A stretch of DNA of 37,481 nt from NCBI GenBank assembly GCA_017646015.1, contig JAGCNI010000132.1, positions 1 to 37,481 of the forward strand. The letters run 5' to 3'. The notes under the pieces are model-generated. The model had not been told where the DNA came from, did not search any database, and saw nothing but the letters and a program-made list of their open reading frames with translations. A program made the translations under genes and the position numbers. The stretch is from Lentisphaeria bacterium (GTDB lineage Bacteria > Verrucomicrobiota > Lentisphaeria > Victivallales > UBA1829). Of this stretch, positions 1 through 7,228 are shown piece after piece (position 1 is the stretch's first letter; every line of letters starts with the position of its first letter).

Positions 1-2
1 CG

Positions 3-647
3 GATTGGCAGAGCGGCTTGAAAAAGATCGAGTACAGTTATGACTATAAGAATTGGGCTGTCGGCAGTACATTGGATATGGGGTACAACGGTACAGTCTA
101 TTTCCGTGCAACCGATATGGCAGGCAATGTTTCCACCACCAGTGCAACGGTCAATAAGGTTGATAAGTCTGCTCCGAGTTTGACTGTAACCAAAGGATAT
201 GATGGCTGGACTTTGGGATCTGTTTACTTTACCGCACAGGCTTCTGATTGGGGCAGCGGGGTAAAGAATATTGAGTATAGCTACGATAATAAAAATTGGG
301 CTTCCGGAAATTCCGTGAAAATGGGGTATAACGGTACGATTTATTTCCGTGCGACCGATCAGGCAGGCAACAGCGTTATCAAATCTGCCACAATGGATAA
401 GGTTGACCAGCGTGCTCCGGAATTGAAAGTTCTCGGAATTCCGACCACACGGCTCAATGGAACAGCAACTGTTTCTGTTCAGGCGACCGATTACGGCAGC
501 GGAATCAAAACGGTTGAATACAGCTATGACAACAGCAAATGGTACACCGGAAGTTGTGTCAATATGAACTATAACGGCACGATTTATTTCCGGGCTACTG
601 ACAATGTCGGTCTGACAGCAACCACCAGTGCGACAGTGACAAAAATT
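3..647 (+). repeat. Three tandem ~240-bp coding repeats (OmpL47-like modules)
   Basis: Units lie at about 3-167 (partial), 168-410 and 411-647. The block encoding the Y-S-Y-D-x-x-x-W core and the Y-N-G-T-[IV]-Y-F-R-A-T-D strand is highly similar between units at the DNA level. Linkers such as D-K-V-D-Q-R-A-P-E vary more. Confidence 0.8.
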
Positions 648-899
648 GCATCGACCTCTTCCAACAATGATGTCGATGCTGATCTCCTCGCCGGTTGGGA
701 AAAGGGAACAGATTCCTCTGATCTCAGCGGGTTCAGCGAAGCCGTCAATGGCAATCTGACCGATGATCTTTGCGCTTACAACGATACGATCACGTTGTTC
801 GGCAATGCCGCACAAGATTCTCTTACTGACAATCTTGCAGCTTCGCTTGACGCTGATTCAGTCCTTGCGGAAGACAAGAACAAAGGAATGATCGCATAA
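3..899 (+). CDS. Surface protein with OmpL47/Ig-like repeats, C-terminal part (5' end outside window)
   Basis: The reading frame is open from base 3 and continues the repeat pattern, so the TTG at 18 is not a start and the gene begins left of the window. Seen: three tandem units of about 80 residues, each with a core like IEYSYDNKNW, then G-Y-N-G-T-I-Y-F-R-A-T-D and usually A-G-N, the hallmark of OmpL47-type beta-sandwich or Ig-like repeats. A non-repetitive acidic tail of about 80 residues rich in D, S, N and L follows the last unit. Such repeats are usually extracellular adhesin or stalk modules in very large secreted proteins. No catalytic motif, LPXTG or autotransporter barrel is visible in this part. 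The gene ends with TAA before a strong terminator. The repeat family call is good; the biological role (adhesion, surface layer) is inference. Confidence 0.75.
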   Translation, partial: DWQSGLKKIEYSYDYKNWAVGSTLDMGYNGTVYFRATDMAGNVSTTSATVNKVDKSAPSLTVTKGYDGWTLGSVYFTAQASDWGSGVKNIEYSYDNKNWASGNSVKMGYNGTIYFRATDQAGNSVIKSATMDKVDQRAPELKVLGIPTTRLNGTATVSVQATDYGSGIKTVEYSYDNSKWYTGSCVNMNYNGTIYFRATDNVGLTATTSATVTKIASTSSNNDVDADLLAGWEKGTDSSDLSGFSEAVNGNLTDDLCAYNDTITLFGNAAQDSLTDNLAASLDADSVLAEDKNKGMIA

Positions 900-921
900 A
901 CGAAACTGAAATTCAACTTAT

Positions 922-967
922 AAAAAAACAGGGATGCTCTGAAGAAAAAGAGGATCCCTGTTTTTTT
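922..967. terminator. Bidirectional Rho-independent terminator between convergent genes
   Basis: A 14-bp perfect stem pairs 922-935 (seven A then CAGGGAT) with 954-967 (ATCCCTG then seven T), with an 18-base loop. Because the A and T tracts flank the GC-rich stem, it can end transcription from both the surface-protein gene and the terminase gene. The terminase stop codon (966-968) lies inside it. Confidence 0.93.
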
Positions 968-2282
968 ATTCCCACCGGCTGTTTTTTGGATTTTCCAGTG
1001 TGTACGAACGGAAATTTTTATCGGGCAGATGTTCTAATGCCATGACCATATAACGTAATGCGTCCATGGCGTGATCGTTGAGTTTGAGGGGTTCTTCTTT
1101 GGCATTGACAGTATCATTTCCGGTGATCCAGCGGTAGTCATAAATTTCGGAGAGTGTGTTTTTCAGATCATTGAAAAAATAGAGTCTCGGTTTTCCATCC
1201 GCTTGTTTTGCAAGACGGTTTTTGACACATTGTATTCCGGCGGTTACATTTTTTCTGGCTGCTTCTGTATGGATCCCTGCGGCTGTCAGTTCTGCTCTTT
1301 CGCCTGCATCATGGTCGGCAGTTGTGAAAAGATAGCGTTCATTTCCGGAAAGTTGCAGAATCGTTCTGGCGTGTTCCGCAGTTCTGACTCCCGCCTGATA
1401 ATGTTCCCGGTAAATATAAAGTCTGTCATCCGGATCCAGTGCGCCCCACAGACAGACAAAGGGATTCGTGAACCCGAAATCGACTGCTCTGAAGCGTCTC
1501 CATTCCGTGGGGATCTTAAAAGGTTGAATGGTGTGGAGCTCTTCATCAAAGTCGTCATAAACTGCACCCTGATTATCCCGCCAGACCCCGTTCAACATTC
1601 TTTCTTTCATGATTTCCGGGAGAGCCTCCAGAGCTGTGAGGTATTCTGCCGGCAGATTTGCGCGATTATCGTATGCACTCCAGTTGATCCTGCACCAGTT
1701 TTCTGCATCTGTAAGAGGTTTTCCTGTAGAGGGATCAACATGGCGGACTCCGACATAGTGCAGCCAATGACGCGGACCGCGGGGATTGCAGTCAAGAATC
1801 AGTTTCGGAACAGCCTGTTTTCCATTTTTATCACAGACGACCTGTGCCAGTCGTGTTGCTGCCATCTGCATTGCCTCATAAGAGAGTTGTGTTGCCTCAT
1901 TGAGAAAGACCGTGATATATTCATTCCCGAGGATTTTTTCCATCCGTTCGGCGTCATCAAGACCCCCCACAATGATTTCAGAACCGTTATAAAAGCGGAG
2001 GATCAATTCTCCTTCCAGGAAACGGCATATTCCTGATGGGAGTTGTTTTGAAACGTATCGTCTCAGTGTATCATTCCACAAAGAAGCCTTTGCGTGATTG
2101 CGGAATTTCCGGGCAGCCAGTTGTCTTGAATTGGGATAATGCAATGCTCTGCGGATCAGATATTCTGTGATCAAGGCTGTTTTTCCGGAACGGGAGCCGC
2201 CATCGAAAAGAAAACGAGTCTTGTTGTCTGTTGTCAGTTGTCTCCATGCTGATTTCTGTTTTTCATTAAATTTCAGTCCCAT
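966..2282 (-). CDS. Phage terminase large subunit (orphan)
   Basis: A 438-residue protein with the full architecture of TerL, the ATP-driven DNA-packaging motor and nuclease. Seen: Walker A F-D-G-G-S-R-S-G-K-T (27-35 region); Walker B-like I-T-V-F-L-N-E-A (about 123-130, with N before the catalytic E129); coupling motif L-D-C-N-P (163-167); RNase H-like nuclease acidic residues at V-D-F-G (D268), A-D-H-D (D323/D325) and N-D-H-A-M-D (D403/D407). Length is normal for the PBSX/Terminase_3-6 group and no frameshift is seen. Start ATG at 2282 is supported by an AAGGAGGA Shine-Dalgarno 8 bases upstream. No small terminase, portal, protease or capsid gene lies on either side. It is therefore an isolated relic, a domesticated gene, or part of a dispersed gene-transfer-agent-like set. 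Confidence 0.9.
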   Translation of the reverse strand: MGLKFNEKQKSAWRQLTTDNKTRFLFDGGSRSGKTALITEYLIRRALHYPNSRQLAARKFRNHAKASLWNDTLRRYVSKQLPSGICRFLEGELILRFYNGSEIIVGGLDDAERMEKILGNEYITVFLNEATQLSYEAMQMAATRLAQVVCDKNGKQAVPKLILDCNPRGPRHWLHYVGVRHVDPSTGKPLTDAENWCRINWSAYDNRANLPAEYLTALEALPEIMKERMLNGVWRDNQGAVYDDFDEELHTIQPFKIPTEWRRFRAVDFGFTNPFVCLWGALDPDDRLYIYREHYQAGVRTAEHARTILQLSGNERYLFTTADHDAGERAELTAAGIHTEAARKNVTAGIQCVKNRLAKQADGKPRLYFFNDLKNTLSEIYDYRWITGNDTVNAKEEPLKLNDHAMDALRYMVMALEHLPDKNFRSYTLENPKNSRWE

Positions 2283-2327
2283 ATATTTTTTCCTCCTTGA
2301 TTATAAATCCGGAGCGTCAAAGAGGTA

Positions 2328-2355
2328 TTGCAAATAAGCGATCTGATGCTATATT
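2328..2355 (+). promoter_or_regulatory. Putative sigma-70-type promoter for the LpxH-like gene
   Basis: TTGCAA (2328-2333), 16-base spacer, TATATT (2350-2355), about 30 bases before the ATG at 2390. It lies in the short gap between the divergent terminase and phosphoesterase genes. Confidence 0.45.
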
Positions 2356-2389
2356 ACTGTTTTAAAATAAAAAGGACAGTTTTTTCACG

Positions 2390-3118
2390 ATGAAAAATAC
2401 AGATTGCATATTGATCGCAGATTGTCATATCCGTTCTCATTCGGACAGAGAGAGCGATTTTTTTGCGATGTTGGAGCAGATTGAAAAAAATCCGCCGGGT
2501 TCTGTGATTTTTCTGGGAGATATTTTTGAATTATGGATCGCTCTGGATGGTTATGAATCCTTTGGTCATCTGCATTTTATAGATTGGTGCCGGCGAAACC
2601 GTACACGTTTTGAAATCGGTTTCATTGAAGGCAATCATGAATTTTACATTCGGGAGAAATATCAGGATGCATTCAGTTGGACCAGCAATCGCGGATATTG
2701 TAAAACAGAGAATCTGCATTTTATTCATGGTGATTTGATCAATCGTGCTGACCGGAATTATCTGTTGCTGCGCTGTCTGATCCGGAATCCATTCACCCGT
2801 TTTCTGCTGAAACTTTTTGCCTGTTCCATCGGACCGCATTGTTCCGATCTGGTTCGCAGAAAATTGAAAAATACAAATCTTGAATACAAACGTCAGTTGC
2901 CTGTCCGTGCAATTGAAGAATACAGTTGTCAGCCGGATTTATCCGCCGGTTCACTGATTTTTGCCGGACATTTTCATGAATGGCACAGATTTCAATATGA
3001 TAATGGTTCTGTTACAATGATCCTTCCTGCCTGGGAAAATAAATCGGAAATCGTTGTATATCATCAAGATAAAACTGTTTCTGTTGCTCCGTGGAAAGAC
3101 TTGTATCCCACCGCGTGA
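2390..3118 (+). CDS. lpxH: LpxH-like UDP-2,3-diacylglucosamine diphosphatase / calcineurin-like phosphoesterase
   Basis: A 242-residue metallophosphoesterase. The dinuclear-metal motifs are in order: D11-x-H13, G43-D44 (F-L-G-D-I-F-E-L-W), G-N-H-E (81-84), H113-G-D and G193-H-F-H196. The L-G-D-x-F-E-x-W and H-G-D-L-I-N-R-A-D-x-x-Y blocks resemble LpxH/YbbF proteins, which hydrolyse UDP-2,3-diacylglucosamine to lipid X in lipid A synthesis at the inner membrane. G-N-H-E replaces the usual G-N-H-D. Length matches LpxH (about 240). Monocistronic: a terminase gene diverges upstream and a separately promoted hsp20 pair follows. A related LpxH2-like or general phosphoesterase role cannot be excluded, and no other lpx gene is adjacent. 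Confidence 0.72.
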   Translation: MKNTDCILIADCHIRSHSDRESDFFAMLEQIEKNPPGSVIFLGDIFELWIALDGYESFGHLHFIDWCRRNRTRFEIGFIEGNHEFYIREKYQDAFSWTSNRGYCKTENLHFIHGDLINRADRNYLLLRCLIRNPFTRFLLKLFACSIGPHCSDLVRRKLKNTNLEYKRQLPVRAIEEYSCQPDLSAGSLIFAGHFHEWHRFQYDNGSVTMILPAWENKSEIVVYHQDKTVSVAPWKDLYPTA

Positions 3119-3151
3119 ACAACAGAACTGTCTCATTGACTCTTTCCTGAC

Positions 3152-3168
3152 TGTGACAACCTGTCACA
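3152..3168. promoter_or_regulatory. Perfect 7-3-7 palindrome, candidate upstream activator site
   Basis: TGTGACA-ACC-TGTCACA, a perfect inverted repeat centred about 80 bp upstream of the start site predicted from the -24/-12 element at 3214-3230. Position and form fit an enhancer-binding-protein (NtrC-type) site. It could alternatively be a weak hairpin after the upstream gene, but no T-run directly follows the stem. Confidence 0.6.
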
Positions 3169-3213
3169 CCTGTTATTGTTGTTTTTCGCTTGTTTTCAGG
3201 CTTTCTGAAAAAG

Positions 3214-3230
3214 TTGGCATGTTATTTGCT
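3214..3230 (+). promoter_or_regulatory. Putative sigma-54 (-24/-12) promoter for the hsp20 pair
   Basis: TTGGCATG (3214-3221), TTAT, TTTGCT (to 3230). The invariant GG (3216-3217) and GC (3228-3229) are exactly 12 bases apart, as sigma-54 requires, and the match to TGGCAC-N5-TTGC has one mismatch (T for C). Predicted start is near 3241, giving a leader of about 59 bases to the ATG at 3300. No CIRCE (HrcA) element was seen. Confidence 0.7.
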
Positions 3231-3299
3231 ATGTCTTTGGTGTGAATCTTGCAATGGAGGTTGCAGATCACAGAAACCTGAAGAGGAGGAGGAAAAACA

Positions 3300-3755
3300 A
3301 TGAGTATGCTTACCCGAAATGAGCGAGATGTGGAACAGATCGAAGTGCCGAAAACATTCAGCGACATGATGAAGAATTTTTTCAGCGGCTATCCGGAATT
3401 TCACTCTCCGTGGATCGCATCTGCGAAAAATGGGAAACTGGATGTGGAAGTGCATGAAAAAGATGTAACTGTGACTTTTCCTTTCCCCGGAGCGCAGGCG
3501 AAAGATTTTAATGTGGAAGTAGTCGGCGATTTCATTACAGTCAAAGCTCATCGTGAGTCCACCTGTAATGAAGAGAAAGAAAAACATTACATCCGCCGGG
3601 AACGTTCCCGTGAGTCGTATGAAGAAACGCTGCATCTGCCAGTCGCAGTGCAGGGCGGCGATACCAAGGCAAAATATGCCGACGGAGTTCTGACTGTTAT
3701 CATTCCCCGTTTGGAGAAAGATGTCAAAGCTCCCCGGAACATAGAAGTTGAATAA
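3300..3755 (+). CDS. Hsp20 family small heat-shock protein (first of tandem pair)
   Basis: A 151-residue ATP-independent holdase chaperone that binds unfolding proteins in the cytoplasm. Seen: a short N-terminal arm (1-45), then an alpha-crystallin domain (about 46-150) with the family strands L-D-V-E-V-H-E-K-D-V-T-V-T-F, the block F-x-R-S-F-like replaced by Y-E-E-T-L-H-L-P, and the conserved K-A-K-Y-A-D-G-V-L-T-V-I-I-P-R strand. It ends P-R-N-I-E-V-E, close to the usual C-terminal I-x-I/V anchoring motif. A very strong purine-rich Shine-Dalgarno (AGGAGGAGG) precedes the ATG. It is co-transcribed with the second hsp20 22 bases downstream. Expression is probably stress-induced from the -24/-12 promoter (inference). 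Confidence 0.93.
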   Translation: MSMLTRNERDVEQIEVPKTFSDMMKNFFSGYPEFHSPWIASAKNGKLDVEVHEKDVTVTFPFPGAQAKDFNVEVVGDFITVKAHRESTCNEEKEKHYIRRERSRESYEETLHLPVAVQGGDTKAKYADGVLTVIIPRLEKDVKAPRNIEVE

Positions 3756-3777
3756 GCAAAACAAGGAGGATCAGATC

Positions 3778-4110
3778 ATGGATAATGAAAAAGTGAAAAA
3801 TGATGAAATGTACTATGAAGTTCTGCCTGCAGCAGATGTGATCGAAGAGGAAAAAGACGCACAGCTCTATCTGGAGGTTCCCGGAGCCAATTCCAAGAGT
3901 GTGACTGTTGAAGTTAATCATAAGGTGTTGTATATCAAAGCGATCAGCACTTTGAGACGTGCCGGATATCCTTTGCTTTACAAACGTTCATTCCAGCTTT
4001 CGGATGCGGTCGATATCACTGGGATCACCGCCAAAACTCAAGATGGTGTCCTGACTGTCACTCTGCCGAAATCGGAACGGGCAATGGTTCACCGGATCCA
4101 GGTGGAATAA
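3778..4110 (+). CDS. Hsp20 family small heat-shock protein (second of pair, domain-only)
   Basis: A 110-residue alpha-crystallin-domain protein. The ATG at 3778 is chosen because AAGGAGGA ends 7 bases before it; an in-frame TTG at 3748 lies inside the previous gene and has no such site. Seen: D-A-Q-L-Y-L-E-V-P-G-A strand, Y-K-R-S-F-Q-L (the family F-x-R-x-F-x-L block), and the T-A-K-T-Q-D-G-V-L-T-V-T-L-P-K-S-E signature. It ends M-V-H-R-I-Q-V-E. The N-terminal arm is only about 35 acidic residues, so it may co-assemble with, or tune, the larger partner encoded just upstream. Followed by a bidirectional terminator. Confidence 0.92.
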   Translation: MDNEKVKNDEMYYEVLPAADVIEEEKDAQLYLEVPGANSKSVTVEVNHKVLYIKAISTLRRAGYPLLYKRSFQLSDAVDITGITAKTQDGVLTVTLPKSERAMVHRIQVE

Positions 4111-4127
4111 CAGAGTCTGAACAATAA

Positions 4128-4169
4128 AAAAACGGACACTGTACCGGATCGGGTATGGTGTCCGTTTTT
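4128..4169. terminator. Bidirectional Rho-independent terminator (hsp20 / M16 protease)
   Basis: A 12-bp perfect stem pairs 4128-4139 (AAAAACGGACAC) with 4158-4169 (GTGTCCGTTTTT), with an inner TACC/GGTA pairing in the loop. It sits between the end of the second hsp20 gene and the end of the convergent M16 protease gene, so it can serve both. Confidence 0.92.
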
Positions 4170-4185
4170 ATGAGTGGATCGTGAA

Positions 4186-7152
4186 TCAGAATCCGAAGAT
4201 TTCTTTCCGGGTCACATCGATCACTTCCCCGTATTTTGTCAGTTTTTGACGATCCAATTTTTCGACCGGACCGACGATATAGATTTCATAGATCCGTTTT
4301 GCGATTTCTTTTTCAGCAAATGTGCGGAGCTGTTGAACATTCCGTTTCTGCAAAGCTTCAAAGATATCCTGCCGCCAGTCATGATCGACTCCGATTTCCT
4401 GCGCTTTGAACCATATACCAACAAGATTACCGAAATTTTTTGCGGCAGTCATTTTTTTCAGCAACTGCTGTCTGGCAAGTTCGATTTTTGCCGGATAGAC
4501 CGGAGTTTTCCGGAAGAGTCCGAGCATGGTATCGGTTGCCTCGTGGAATTTATCCGGCTGTGTTCCGATGATTCCGGCAAAGAGATTGAAACGGTCTTTT
4601 TCCATTGCATCCTGATAGATCGCATAAGCAGAATATGCAAGACTTCTGGATTCCCGCATTTCCTGAAATATGATATCATTGAGTCCACCGGCTCCGAAAT
4701 ATTGATTGAAAAGCATGATTTGAGCGGATTCAGCCAGATTGAAAAGATCTGTTCTTGTACGGATCCCGATCAGGAGCTGAGCCGAATCATAAGAGAGCAG
4801 AAATATACGTGCTTTCTCTGTCGGCAGTTGTTTGAATTCCCGTTGCGGGGGAGTGGGTGCGATCGTTGCGGAACGGACAAAATATTTTTGCAAAATATCT
4901 GTGACCTGTTTTTCATTTGCGGGGCCTGCATAGGCGTACAAACGAGCCATTCCATTCTGTCCGAAGTATTTCCGGATCAAGGCAACCATATCTGCCCCGG
5001 TAAGTTTTTTCAATTTTTCTTCCGTGATGACAGAATTTTTGAATAGTGCCGGATTGTTTTCTGTTGATTTTCCGTATGCCACCAGATAATTCAGATGCCG
5101 GAAGTTGTTATTCTGATTTTTCATGGAATCATTTCTCTGTTTGAGATAGCGTGCTGTAAATGCTTTCCATGCTCTTTCATCCGGCTGCATGTTGGCAAGA
5201 AAATCTGTCAACTGCTGCAATGCAATATCCATTTTATCGGCAAAACCGCTGATCTGGATCCCGCTCCGCTGATCATGACAGAAGAAACTCATATCCAGAG
5301 CATGACGGAACAGATTCCAATGGCGTTCATCGGCAGAGAACTGTTTTGTTCCAAGGAATTCAAGGTATTGCACCGCCAGACTCAGTAAGGGATCATTATC
5401 GGAACCTGTTTCGATATAGAGATGCAAGTCAAACAAGGTATCATGGGAAGGCGCAAGTTTCTTATTGAAAAAGAGTTTGTCCCATGATCCAAGCGGGAGA
5501 ATGGAGAAATCTTTTTTGAAATCCAACACATCCATCGCCGGCAGCGGGGAGGGGGGCAGTTTGGCAAATGCCTTGCCATATTCTGAAATTTTATCCGGAT
5601 TGGTCTCGACCGGAGTCAGTGCCGGTTTGGCAACTTTTCCGCTGTCATCCGCTTTCCCTGTGATTTTATCCACCCGGACATAATGTCCCAGTGAACGGGC
5701 GAAACGGCTCATATCTTCCGGTTTGATTTCGGCAAGATCGTTCAGAAGTTTCAGATTTTCTGCGTAATTTCTTTTCTTGACAAATGCGTCAAGATAATTT
5801 CCTGCGGCATTTTCCGGATCGGTTCTGCCTTTGACAATACTTTTCCGGTAATTGACAATGACAGCATCCAGCAGTTCGGGGGCGAATTTTCCCTGAGCGA
5901 CTTTCTGCAGTTCCGCAAGCAGAAGCTCTGCAACCTGATCAAGAGACTGTCCTGCCCGGGGACGTCCAAGCATGACAAACATGGAGTAATCTTTTCCATC
6001 TGCAAAACCTGCTCCGGCTCCGAGGACTTTCTGCCGGCGGTTCAGATTTCTGTCCATCAATCCGCTGCTGCCGTTGGCGAGAAGATCGGCAAGGAGGATC
6101 CCGTAGAGTTCATTCTGTTTGCCCGGTTCGATGCGATACCCGATATAAAGCTGTTCTGCCCGCGGTGAACGGATCGTCAGATGCTTGTTCTGCTGCAATG
6201 GCTGTTCTTTGATTTTTTCCCGTTCCGGAATATGGATCTTTCCCGCAGGAATGGATGAAAAATAGTGATCCACCATACGGATCGTTTTATCAAAATCAAG
6301 ATCACCGGCGAGGAGCAGAGCCATATTGTTCGGGACATAATAGGTATTGAAAAATTCCTTGATCCGGGTGATGGAGGGATTTTTCAGATGTTCCGGTTTG
6401 CCGATCAGTGGGATCCAGCCGTAAGGATGACGGGGATACAGACCATGACATAAGGTTTCATACAACAGTCTGCCGTCATTATCCAAGCCGCGGTTGTATT
6501 CTTCAAAGACCGCTTCCAACTCTGTATGAAAGAGGCGCATGACCGGATTCCGCAATCTTTCGGATTCCAGTTTCAGAAGTTTTTCCAGTTCCTGAGCGGG
6601 AATATTGACAACGTATGCGGTTAGATCCGGGGCTGTGTAGGCATTCAATCCTGTGCCGCCGATCGAAGAGATCAGATTGCTGTATTCACCTGCCGCCGCC
6701 AACTTCGCCGCCTGATTGGATAAACGGTCGATCTCTTTGTATAGAGCATCTTTTTCTGCCGTATCAGAGGTTTTACGGCGTTTTTCAAAAAGTTCTTCGA
6801 TCCTGTCCAGCAGAACCTTTTCTTTGGCATAATCCAAAGCTCCGATCTGATCGGTTCCTTTGAACATCATGTGTTCAAAATAATGAGCCAGTCCGGTCGC
6901 ATCTGCCGGAGAATCAGCCATGCCCGCACGGACAATCATTTTGAAAGAGATCCGGGGCTGTACCGGAATTCTGGAAAGAAAAACTTTCAAACCGTTTTTC
7001 AGCGTGTATTCCCGCCCGTTGTAGGGATCATTGACAACATAATTATACGAATATCCGTTGCTGTCTGTTGCTTTTTTCGTGACAAGTTCAGCCGCTGTCA
7101 GCAGAATGGTCAGCTGTATGGCTGCAATGAATGCAAGCAAAAGTTTTTTCAT
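4186..7152 (-). CDS. M16 family (insulinase/pitrilysin-like) zinc peptidase, exported
   Basis: A 988-residue two-domain M16 peptidase with an N-terminal Sec signal (M-K-K-L-L-L-A-F-I-A-A..., about 21 residues), so it acts in the periplasm or outside. Seen: the inverted zinc motif H90-Y-F-E93-H94 in the first M16 domain, with the third zinc ligand probably in F-E-E-Y-N-R-G (about E217), then the R/Y-rich second M16_C half (about 720-900, including S-R-S-L-A-Y-S). Between H94 and the third ligand is an insertion of about 50 residues rich in K, E, L and D (105-150) predicted as coiled coil, as in the YhjJ/PqqL-like bacterial subgroup. Substrates are probably peptides degraded inside the clamshell. 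It lies 76 bases after the AlbA_2 gene and may be transcribed with it or from its own weak promoter. Confidence 0.92.
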   Translation of the reverse strand: MKKLLLAFIAAIQLTILLTAAELVTKKATDSNGYSYNYVVNDPYNGREYTLKNGLKVFLSRIPVQPRISFKMIVRAGMADSPADATGLAHYFEHMMFKGTDQIGALDYAKEKVLLDRIEELFEKRRKTSDTAEKDALYKEIDRLSNQAAKLAAAGEYSNLISSIGGTGLNAYTAPDLTAYVVNIPAQELEKLLKLESERLRNPVMRLFHTELEAVFEEYNRGLDNDGRLLYETLCHGLYPRHPYGWIPLIGKPEHLKNPSITRIKEFFNTYYVPNNMALLLAGDLDFDKTIRMVDHYFSSIPAGKIHIPEREKIKEQPLQQNKHLTIRSPRAEQLYIGYRIEPGKQNELYGILLADLLANGSSGLMDRNLNRRQKVLGAGAGFADGKDYSMFVMLGRPRAGQSLDQVAELLLAELQKVAQGKFAPELLDAVIVNYRKSIVKGRTDPENAAGNYLDAFVKKRNYAENLKLLNDLAEIKPEDMSRFARSLGHYVRVDKITGKADDSGKVAKPALTPVETNPDKISEYGKAFAKLPPSPLPAMDVLDFKKDFSILPLGSWDKLFFNKKLAPSHDTLFDLHLYIETGSDNDPLLSLAVQYLEFLGTKQFSADERHWNLFRHALDMSFFCHDQRSGIQISGFADKMDIALQQLTDFLANMQPDERAWKAFTARYLKQRNDSMKNQNNNFRHLNYLVAYGKSTENNPALFKNSVITEEKLKKLTGADMVALIRKYFGQNGMARLYAYAGPANEKQVTDILQKYFVRSATIAPTPPQREFKQLPTEKARIFLLSYDSAQLLIGIRTRTDLFNLAESAQIMLFNQYFGAGGLNDIIFQEMRESRSLAYSAYAIYQDAMEKDRFNLFAGIIGTQPDKFHEATDTMLGLFRKTPVYPAKIELARQQLLKKMTAAKNFGNLVGIWFKAQEIGVDHDWRQDIFEALQKRNVQQLRTFAEKEIAKRIYEIYIVGPVEKLDRQKLTKYGEVIDVTRKEIFGF

Positions 7153-7175
7153 GGCACAGAACCTTTTTTGTTAGT

Positions 7176-7204
7176 GATTTATGAAACGAATGATACTATG
7201 TCAG
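7176..7204 (-). promoter_or_regulatory. Weak candidate promoter for the M16 protease gene
   Basis: On the minus strand CTGACA (7199-7204), a 17-base spacer and TAAATC (7176-7181) lie in the 76-base gap upstream of the protease. The -10 is poor, so this is tentative. Confidence 0.3.
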
Positions 7205-7228
7205 CAGACCGCTGAAAAAGATTTTTGT

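Noticed and set aside
1071..2036. Cysteine-rich open frame of 321 codons on the plus strand
   Set aside because: Antisense to the terminase gene, which has full family motifs; no ribosome site or family similarity.
966..2282. Prophage region
   Set aside because: Only one phage-type gene is present; no integrase, portal, capsid, tail or att-like repeat was seen, so a prophage cannot be called.
3152..3185. Palindrome plus T-rich stretch as a terminator of the LpxH-like gene
   Set aside because: The stem is only 7 bp with 3 G/C pairs and the T-run starts several bases later and is interrupted; the spacing to the -24/-12 element suits an activator site better.
4174..5046. Open frame of 290 codons on the plus strand
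   Set aside because: Antisense to the M16 protease, with no recognisable motif.
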